The notes below the pieces were generated by a model. The model saw nothing but the letters and a program-made list of their open reading frames with translations, ran no database searches and was not told the DNA's origin. Position numbers and translations under genes: made by a program. From Podospora pseudocomata (lineage: Eukaryota > Ascomycota > Sordariomycetes > Sordariales > Podosporaceae), in the NCBI RefSeq assembly GCF_035222375.1, contig NC_085891.1, positions 3,286,001-3,350,000 on the forward strand: 64,000 nt of DNA, given 5' to 3'. Positions 56,981 through 64,000 of this stretch are shown piece after piece (position 1 is the first letter of the stretch; each line of letters opens with the position of its first letter).

Positions 56981-58644
56981 TCAGGCCACCACTAGGGGAG
57001 TCTTCTTAGACCGAAACCCGGGTGGCGCGTTCTCCTCGTCCTCAGAATCGTCGATATTCAAGAGCTGGAAGCGATTGCTGACCGATGATTGCCTCTTTGG
57101 CTGAGGAGCTTCCTTGGTCTTCAGAACTATGGGGGCTGTGTAAGGGTGGGCACACTGATCCACGTCGAATTGAATTCTTCTGCCTTTGTACTTCCTGTCC
57201 AACATGTTAGCCTCCCCTAGTGAGAATCTGCGTAATGAAACATACATTCGGCTCAGCATGCAGGTGCGAGCATAGATGGCATTGTGCACCGAGTTGAGCT
57301 CGATATGACAGTTTCCGCCGATGAACTGTATTTTGATCACAACCAGGTTGTGGATATGATCCAAGTCTTCGCGAATCACCTCCTCGGTATGTTGACTGGC
57401 GCAGTTCATGATGACAAGGTTGCGACTGGCTCCGGCCGAGATTTTGCCCGCCACATGGCCTGGCAGCACAAACTGACGCTCGTTCCACTTGACCTCGACC
57501 TGTCCTCATGTTAGCAAAAGTCAACCTACTCAAAAACCAAGTTGCCTACCCTCTTGTTTCTGATATACAAGTCATTACGACGACAATAGCCATAGAATTT
57601 CTGAGCATCGGCCGCATGAAGAAACGAGACGGAAGCTGAGCGGTCGTGAGAGCGAAGATACACGTCTAAGAGCTGGCCGCCGCGCACGGAGTTTGTGATA
57701 TCAGAATGAGTGGTACCCTCGGCGAGATGCATGATTTGAAGGGTACGATGGCAGTTGCGCTCGTACTGATGGCGCTTCACTTCCTGAGGTGGTCCTGTGT
57801 AGTTTGCGCCAGGAACAGGGGACCCTTCTTCGATTGAGACATCTTCGTCCCCCTCGTCCTCCTCGTCATAGTCTCCTTCATCCCATGTTGAAGCGGTCTG
57901 CTGTTGGTACTGGCGATGAGAACGGTGGCAGGGATGGTCGTAGGAATGGCCGTAGGAGTTGCTGCTGGAATCAGTATGCGAATGGGAATGCGAATAACCG
58001 TTTCCATGTTGGTGGGAAGAGGCATGATGACGCTGCGTCGTCGAGGATGAGGAGAGACCAACACCTCCATGGTCCGTAGTAGAGGCGTGTGTATCCTCGT
58101 TATTCTCGGATTGGAAAGCCTCATCACCTTGGCTAAGGAGCTGTCAAACCGTTAGCAACCCGCAACTCAAACTTAATGACTATGGTGGGGACATGGGCTT
58201 ACAGCTACTGTAGCCTCGTCTACGCCACCACGTAGGAGGTTGCGCTTGAGGTTCTCTGGAAAATAACTTAGCTTGGTTGAACTGATAGATATCGCAATAG
58301 ATCTCACCATATTGTCTTGCAATGGACTTGAGCTGGTCATATTCAACCTGTGAAACAGACAACGAGTCTGGAGCATTGATGCTCTTGATGCGAGTCAGAA
58401 TGTTTCTTTCCCTATGTCAAGTGTCGAATTAGTGTGTCGAATTTAACTTACAAGCTGAACCCTAGAAGCGGGAGATGCAGGTCAGCGTTAGGTGACAACG
58501 TTGGTGAACGGTTTCCCAAAGAGTCGGGTTCGGGATGTTGCGCGGATAAGGATAAGGCGGTAACAGAAGACACAAAACATACCTTTGCAAGAGGAGATCA
58601 AGATCGGCACGGGCGATGGTGACCGTGTCAGAAGAGGACGACAT
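56981..58644 (-). CDS. RRM-type RNA-binding protein, Nrd1/Msa2-like
   Basis: Six exons (58583-58644, 58308-58411, 58203-58255, 57550-58140, 57246-57499, 56981-57194) encode 425 residues. The N terminus is a short helical region (ARADLDLLLQ/RERNILTRIK). A His/Ser/Tyr-rich linker (GNGYSHSHSHTDSSSNSYGH) and an acidic patch precede the RNA-binding part. That part includes RTLQIMHLAEGTTHSDITNS, VRGGQLLDVYLRSHDRSASV, and VEVKWNERQFVLPGHVAGKI, the last restored by splicing at 57499. A second RRM-like region follows (RNLVIMNCASQHTEEVIRED). The VRGG...DRSASVSF block and LPGHVA are shared with fission yeast Nrd1/Msa2, which restrain sexual differentiation. The C terminus is acidic and Ser-rich. Confidence 0.8.
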
Positions 58645-60415
58645 TTTGACGAGAACTCAGAATTCGCAGACTGAGGGTATCGGGAGCTTGTAAAGTGCAG
58701 AACCAAAATATTTAAACAAAGTATTGGTTGGTGGAAGCTGCCCGCGCCATGATATGGACCCTGCTGCGAGCTCTTTCCTTTTCATCCAATTCAAAGTGAA
58801 CTGACTTTCCCACTGGGAGCAGCCTCCAGCTCTCTCCCCAATCGCACGCTTATCTTCACGTGTGCGGTGTGAATGATGCAGCCAGCTGCTTCCCAATTGC
58901 TCACCATCTCCCGGCTTAGCGTCAAAGTATCCCGCCATGGCCACCGCTTTTTTGCCTCTCTGTTGTCTTTGAGCCTGCAAATGATACCATGAGGCTGGCT
59001 GGATGTCCCACCATACGGCTGTCAGTGAGTGAGTGACTTCGGGATGATGAGATGGCAGCCGTGAAAGCCAGATTCAGAGGCTGGGGACCAGGCGTTCATG
59101 GCTTCATGCAGGTCATTGGGAAAAGATGGGATGACATGGACACTGGCTCATATCTTTCCCTTGAAAACCGTTGGACTGGCTGTGACAGTTTTAAGTGTTT
59201 ACATGGCACGACTGCAGCCATAATATTTAGACTGACTGGAATGTGTGAACAGCAGGAACAGCATGACTGACAGCTGCAACCACTTGCGCCATCCAGTGCC
59301 GTATAGGAGCAGAGGCACAACGATTCCTGATATTGCCTCTTCACTCCGAAGCCACTGATCCAGCGCTCGGCCATTGCTTGGTCTCAAGTGCGATGTCCGG
59401 ACGGCGGGGTTTTGGGCGGCGAAGTTTCACCTGAAAAAGACATCTCTATCATGCTGCCGGTACTCGAGCGTTGCACGGCCAACACTTCAACAGCCAACGT
59501 GCAAAGAAGAGGTGCGGAGATGCGAGGTCGATGGCCGACAGACCACCGACTGGTTGGTCCCCACAGTTTAAGCATCTTGGCGATGGTGATCGATCTGCGG
59601 TGGAAACAGCAAGAAGATATACCGGCATACGGCCAATTGTCACCGGCGAAGAAGAGATCACCTTGGGTATTTATGCGGTTACGATGATGAACACAACGAT
59701 CAGGATATTTTTAGCCGTGCATCTGGACACGAAGCCAGGATACGAAGGAGCATTAAAAAAAAGCCAGGGTTGAGTGGGTAACGCGGTCTCCTGTTTTGTC
59801 GACGCCACTTCAGGGCTCCCGCTAAGCCCGATGCTGCAACGCTGTTAATTGGTTGCAGCATTGAGTGGAGTCGCTCGCTCGCCGGCCTGTCGTTGGTCGT
59901 GGAATGCACGCAAAGCCTGGAACTCCAACCCTCGACTTTCTCATTCCAGCCGCCTCCCAACTCCATCGTGCCTTGAAAGCGCTGCCTTTTTTTTTTGGGC
60001 TTGTTCCATCGTTTTCTGTTCCTTGGGCAACCGGAACCGCACATTCGCTTTTCTGAACGCTCGCTACTTTTGTTGTCTAGCTGTCCCAAGTGACGCCTAC
60101 TCTCGCTGAACCTTCACGCACATACCCTACCTGGCCAACCCTCGTTACTTTTACTCCACGCCCGTTTCGCGCGGGTCTCATTTTCGGCCAAACCGCCAAT
60201 AGGGGTTACCCGCCGTGGCCCAGCAAGCAAACGCACCCGTACCACTTTGAGAGAGACACCCGACGTGAACACCGGCACAAACACCACTGCGACCGAGCCT
60301 TTTCTCCGACGTTGAACAGACATCTTTACTTTCGCTTCCCTCTTCTCGGTACCTGGTCGACCTGGTCGCCTGCCCCTCGAGCATTTTCAGACGCGATCGA
60401 TCCGAGTTTGTCAAC
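58645..60415. other. Divergent promoter region (1.8 kb)
   Basis: This lies between the Nrd1-like RRM gene and the DUF7137-like gene, transcribed away from each other. The part before 60415 is C/T-rich on the plus strand, as is common in fungal 5' leaders. No coding sequence is supported. Confidence 0.55.
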
Positions 60416-61331
60416 ATGAAGTTTTCGTCGGCCGTTGCCCTCCTGGGCCTCTCCTCTTCAGTCTCCGCGCTCGCATGGCCCGGTTTCTTGCCAGAACTTG
60501 ACAGTCTGGTGGTAAGGCAGAACAGTGATGGTACGGAACACCCCAATTGCCTCGTCATTACTCGGCTGCGGCTAACAAGGACATGTAGAAACGACCAACT
60601 CCCCGAAGCCAACAAACACACCCTCGAGCAATGATAACAACAACGAAGAGGAGAAAGAGAAGACCACAACGGGCCCAGCCACACCACTCAGGACAAACCT
60701 CAACACAGCCGGCATTTCGCAATCGGGCAAGGCCACAGGCAGCGCAGCACCGAATGGCACCACTTCCGGCAAGCCCCGCCAAACCGAATTCAATCCACAA
60801 GACCCAGCCGGCGCCGTCGTCATGATCACCCCTTCGGTTATGGAAGGCTACCAGCTGTATAAGATTGGCGACTACATCACCTGGGCCTGGAACTATACCA
60901 ACCTGCAAGGAACTCCCACCGCCATCGACGTGCTCGTTACCAACACCGTAGCCAAGCAGACGTGGACCCTCACCCAGAACATGACGTTTCAGGAGCAAGG
61001 AAGTTACACTTGGGACACGGGCGCATACGACCGGACAGCCGTGGCGTCTCCTCTGTTGGTGGAACAGTACACCCTCATCATCCACGATTCTGACTCGGAG
61101 CCCACTGGCGCGGCACCTGCGGGCATGCTTGCGCCCTTCAACAGCTTCAAATTCGGATTATACACCCCCAAGGTCTATACCCCCATCAGCGACGGCTGGA
61201 AATGCGCCTCTTGCAATGGTGCGGGTGGCATGTCGATTGACAGCAAGGCCGTGGCTGCCGCGGGCGTGATGAGTGTGATCACAGTATTGAGCTTCACGTG
61301 GTTCGTGGCTGGGTTTGGTGGGTTGATGTAG
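60416..61331 (+). CDS. DUF7137-like secreted or membrane-anchored surface protein
   Basis: Exons 60416-60530 and 60589-61331 encode 285 residues. A signal peptide is clear (MKFSSAVALLGLSSSVSALA). A Thr/Asn/Glu/Ser-rich stretch follows (about residues 38-110), likely glycosylated. A conserved extracellular domain comes next: PAGAVVMITPSVMEGYQLYK, YITWAWNYTNLQ, WTLTQNMTFQEQGSYTWDTG, and YTLIIHDSDSEPTGAAPAGM. A CASC motif near the end is followed by a hydrophobic C-terminal helix (AAGVMSVITVLSFTWFVAG), so the protein is GPI-anchored or a single-pass membrane protein. I assign the family from these conserved blocks. Molecular function is unknown, and a cell-wall location is inference. Confidence 0.8.
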
Positions 61332-61946
61332 ATGTGTCTGTAATTGATCTGAAAATGGTTGATTTCGTCACGTCGTACAGTGGGAGGAGAAAAAGAATAA
61401 AATGAAAATGGGGGCGAGATCTACAGTGCTGTAATGTCTTTTCCAAAAGAGGTGAGGAATACTTACGCTTAATATGGGAAGACAGAAAAGTGTAATTTGG
61501 TTGGCTGTTTACTTTTTCTGTCTTTGGCACAAAGAATTGGTTCTATTTTTCGGGGCTGGGGGCGTTGGCTAGAAACATATTTTTCGGTACGCTTGATTTG
61601 GTTTCGAAAAAGTCGAAAGCAGAAGCGGCAGAGCGGTTGAGTTGTTGACTAAGGGGATGGATTTCTCGTTTTCACCTGTATCTGTTTTTTTGGACATCTC
61701 ACACACATTCATGGCGAGCTTTTTCCGGAAAGATGACGACTTTCATGCATACATACATATATTTCAGGTAGCTTTAATGACGAAGGGTATAGCTTGACTT
61801 TTCTGTCTTGTTGGTCTTGTTGATATTGCATTATATATACAGCCGCCCCCTTTCCACGGCTTTTTGGTATCCATGTGTCGCAGTCTATGTTCATTAGGTG
61901 CTATTACATCACATCATTATTCTCGTCCATGTAAACCACCTCCTTC
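61332..61946. other. Convergent spacer DUF7137-like / CDK11-type
   Basis: The 3' ends of two genes face each other over about 0.6 kb. It is AT-richer than its neighbours and has no coding signal. Confidence 0.6.
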
Positions 61947-63380
61947 TCAAACCATCCTCAAAGCAAACCCACCCCCCCTCTCCTCTTTCTCCCTCCCAGC
62001 AAAAATCCCACTAAAGTCCACCGCCCCCAAATCCGCCGCCTTTTGTCCCCTAACCGGCGCATTGGGCGTCTCCCTCTTCCTCCTCCTCTCCTGGCCCGCC
62101 TTGCTCGGAAAAGTAGGAAACATGGCCTCCTGCTTCGGCTTGGGGTCCTGCCGGAAATACTCATGCTCCAGCACCTCCCTCGCCGCCGGCCTCCTCTCCG
62201 GATCCAGCGCAAGCAACCCATTAAACAACCCCACCCCCGCCGACGTCAAAAGCGGAAACTTTGTCCTTATCCTCGAGTTCGTCGATCCCGGCGTCGGGTT
62301 ATTCGGCAACCTCAACCCCCTCGCGTTCGGCAGCCTCCGAAAAGAAGGCCACGACTCCTCCGAGGGCAGCCCGCACAGCTCAAATATCCGCGTGAGCTCA
62401 TCCACCTCGTTCCTCCCCTGCAGAAGCGGCTCCCTGGCCAGAAGCTCCCCAAAGATACACCCCACGCTCCAAATGTCAATCGCGCTGCCATATGTCGTTG
62501 CCCCGAGCAACAGCTCCGGGGCACGATACCACAGCGTAACCACCAACTGCGTCAGTTTCGGCGGCGGATCGCCCACATATCTCGACATACCAAAATCCGC
62601 AATCTTTAGCTGGCCCCTGTTATTCAACAACAAATTCGACGTTTTGAGATCCCGGTGAAGGATCCAGTTGTCGTGTAGATACGCCACCCCGGAGCAGAGC
62701 TGCAACATCAGCGTCTTGACTTCTGAGGCCAGAAACGGCTCGGGCATGTCCTCGAGGATAGACTTGAGGTCGTGTTCGAGGAACTCGAGGACGAGAAAGA
62801 TGGATGGTTCCAAGGGGGTGGTCGAGTCTGAAACCACTACTTCCAGCAGGGGGACGATGTTTCTGTGGGAGCTGTTTCGTAGTATTTGAATCTCTCGCAG
62901 GCCGGTGACGGGGAGGCCGGAGCGGTCTTTCGGATCGGTCTTGAGGCGCTTGAGGGCGACGATTTTGGAGGTGGAGAGGCAGCGGGCGCGGGAGACCCAG
63001 CCGTACGCGCCTTCCTCGATGTCGTTCAGCTTGTCGTAGTTTTCCACGCTGCGGGAGCGGGAGATGGTTCCGGGGGTGAAGCGGAGGAGGTTGGTGGTGG
63101 TTGGTTCTTCTCGGGGGACTCCGTTGTGTGTTTCTTGTTGTTCGGGGGAGACTCGTCTTCGTTTTGGGGGAGGGCCGTTGGGGCTTTCTTGTGGTTGTGG
63201 TTGCGGTGGTTGTTCTTGTTGGGCGGCGGCGGCAGCTTCGCGAGTTTTTCTTTCGGCTTCGAGTTTGCGCGCCTTTTCGGCTTTGAGGCGCTTCTTTTCC
63301 TCTTTTTCCCTTTTCAATTGCACTTCGCGCAGGGCGTCTTCTTCGTCGTCTGCCCAGCGGGACTTGGCTTTGCTTGCCAT
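61947..63380 (-). CDS. CDK11/PITSLRE-type cyclin-dependent kinase
   Basis: This intronless gene encodes 477 residues. The N terminus is a charged coiled segment (KREKEEKKRLKAEKARKLEA) followed by Gln/Pro repeats. The kinase domain begins near residue 110: YDKLNDIEEGAYGWVSRA with the glycine loop, ATP lysine in IVALKRLKTD, the PITSLRE-position helix written here as PVTGLRE, catalytic loop HRDLKTSNLLLNNRG, IADFGMSRYVG and the T-loop WYRAPELLLG. The closest functional relatives are CDK11 in animals and Ppk23 in fission yeast, linked to transcription, splicing and growth signalling. The C-terminal tail is Arg/Lys/Gly-rich. The T-loop carries LTQLVVTLWYRAPE with a Thr at the activation position. 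Confidence 0.9.
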   Translation of the reverse strand: MASKAKSRWADDEEDALREVQLKREKEEKKRLKAEKARKLEAERKTREAAAAAQQEQPPQPQPQESPNGPPPKRRRVSPEQQETHNGVPREEPTTTNLLRFTPGTISRSRSVENYDKLNDIEEGAYGWVSRARCLSTSKIVALKRLKTDPKDRSGLPVTGLREIQILRNSSHRNIVPLLEVVVSDSTTPLEPSIFLVLEFLEHDLKSILEDMPEPFLASEVKTLMLQLCSGVAYLHDNWILHRDLKTSNLLLNNRGQLKIADFGMSRYVGDPPPKLTQLVVTLWYRAPELLLGATTYGSAIDIWSVGCIFGELLAREPLLQGRNEVDELTRIFELCGLPSEESWPSFRRLPNARGLRLPNNPTPGSTNSRIRTKFPLLTSAGVGLFNGLLALDPERRPAAREVLEHEYFRQDPKPKQEAMFPTFPSKAGQERRRKRETPNAPVRGQKAADLGAVDFSGIFAGREKEERGGGFALRMV

Positions 63381-64000
63381 GGTGATTCACTAATGTCTAG
63401 GAGACTGGATCGGGATAAAAATTTGTGTTACTGGAGGCGCTGGATGTTGTGTCTTGAATAAAAGAAGTGCTGTTTTCGCTGGGGGGCGCGTTGTCGCGTG
63501 GGATTCAAATGCATGCAAGAGCTTCGAGATTCAAAGATTCAAGATGCGCTTGGTTTATTTGGACATTTCCTGGTTGGTCAAAGCTTCTTCTCCAAGTAAC
63601 AACCACAGCTCAACGCCTGGGACCGGACGGCAGATAATAACACGGCCAGCGCAGCTATACCGTTCAAATATCTCTTGATACTTTTTTGACGTGATGGGTC
63701 AACCGTGTTCCTTTTTTGCTTCTTGGTATCTGCATCAAAAGAGGCATTGAGCAAAAAGATGCGAATAGGGGGCGCTCTTGCCCCCTTATTCGGTGCTGAG
63801 AAATGACATGATGTCCGTTCGAGGAAGCCGCGAGCGATTGTCTTGGTTATTTTGGGAGGAAAGATCTCATCAATCTTGTTGTCCGAAACATGACTTTCCT
63901 TTTTTCTTTTCTTTTTTTTTGTTTTTTTTCTTTTTTTTTTTTTTTCCTTTTTTTTCTCCTTTTTTTCCCCACAATATGCCACTCTGGTCTTGCTGTTTTT
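63381..64000. other. Region upstream of the CDK11-type gene, to right edge
   Basis: This holds the CDK11-type promoter. It ends in a T-rich tract at about 63893-63966. No supported coding sequence was found before the window ends. Confidence 0.6.
63893..63966. repeat. T-rich low-complexity tract
   Basis: About 74 bp consist almost only of T with single C or G interruptions. It lies 510-590 bp upstream of the CDK11-type start, or near the end of a gene beyond the edge. Confidence 0.8.

Noticed and set aside
58456-58465. A possible 10-nt micro-exon (GGTTCAGCTT) in the Nrd1-like gene
   Set aside because: It is flanked by AG and GTAAGT, but including it puts the next exon out of frame and reaches a stop. 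Direct joining of 58583 to 58411 keeps frame and gives QRERNILTRIK.
61864-62658. Long plus-strand open frame opposite the CDK11-type gene
   Set aside because: It is the antisense shadow of a clear kinase domain. The same holds for the long opposite-strand frames over RNR2 (46939-47961) and DCP2 (51700-52836).
63893-63966. T-rich tract as a possible retroposon tail
   Set aside because: No retroposon body or target-site duplication is seen next to it. It reads as simple low complexity.
1-64000. CRISPR arrays, insertion sequences, LTR or virus-like elements, tRNA and rRNA genes
   Set aside because: I saw no spaced direct repeats, terminal repeats, transposase or polymerase domains of mobile elements, and no tRNA B-box in a credible cloverleaf. 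A search by eye can miss a single tRNA; a tRNA covariance scan would settle it.
1-64000. A secondary-metabolite or other functional gene cluster
   Set aside because: The neighbours are unrelated housekeeping genes. The SDR, GH5 and APH-type kinase genes are far apart and lack a backbone synthase or transporter.

Overview
This window looks like a gene-rich stretch of the nuclear genome of a filamentous ascomycete, most likely a Sordariomycete. The reasons are short introns of about 50-160 bp with GT...AG ends and CTAAC-type branch points, very short first exons, typical fungal gene families (ankyrin/CorA-like membrane protein, Fig1, a DUF7137-type secreted protein, fungal APH kinase), and roughly balanced base composition. 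I see 23 protein-coding genes, almost all housekeeping. I see no transposon, tRNA, rRNA, CRISPR array or virus-like element. Splice sites were chosen by hand so that reading frame and family alignment are kept. All exon lengths below sum to whole codons.

Layout, left to right: an ankyrin-repeat/CorA-like membrane protein that runs off the left edge (-); NDUFAF7 complex I assembly methyltransferase (+); DNA polymerase alpha catalytic subunit POL1 (-); a mitochondrial PPR protein (+); a small RRM protein (+); YAK1 kinase (-); PUB1/TIA-1 type RNA-binding protein (-); a low-complexity protein that may be a Mediator subunit (+); a secreted GH5 glycosidase (-); an OPY1-like double-PH protein (-); an APH-fold small-molecule kinase (+); FIG1 (+); CTU2/NCS2 tRNA thiolation factor (+); OAC1-type mitochondrial carrier (-); SWD2 WD40 protein (+); SRP9/SRP21 (+); RNR2 ribonucleotide reductase small subunit (-); a DUF4112 membrane protein (-); DCP2 decapping enzyme (+); a short-chain dehydrogenase (+); an Nrd1/Msa2-like RRM protein (-); a DUF7137-like secreted/anchored protein (+); and a CDK11/PITSLRE-type kinase (-).

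The genes do not form a pathway cluster. Two regulatory themes stand out. First, POL1 and RNR2, both S-phase genes, carry clustered ACGCG cores (MluI cell-cycle box type). In RNR2 the densest clusters lie inside the first two introns rather than only in the promoter. Second, three unrelated + strand genes (NDUFAF7, CTU2, SWD2) each have an identical telomere-repeat-like box, GGGTTAGGGTT, about 190-240 bp upstream of the start codon. This 11-mer is expected about 0.03 times by chance in 64 kb on both strands at equal base frequencies.

The most unusual protein is the left-edge ankyrin/CorA-like gene. It has about 21 ankyrin repeats, a 15-nt micro-exon, and an Arg/Ser/Pro-rich insertion inside the helical part of its CorA-like domain. 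I did not find a clearly new multi-gene system.
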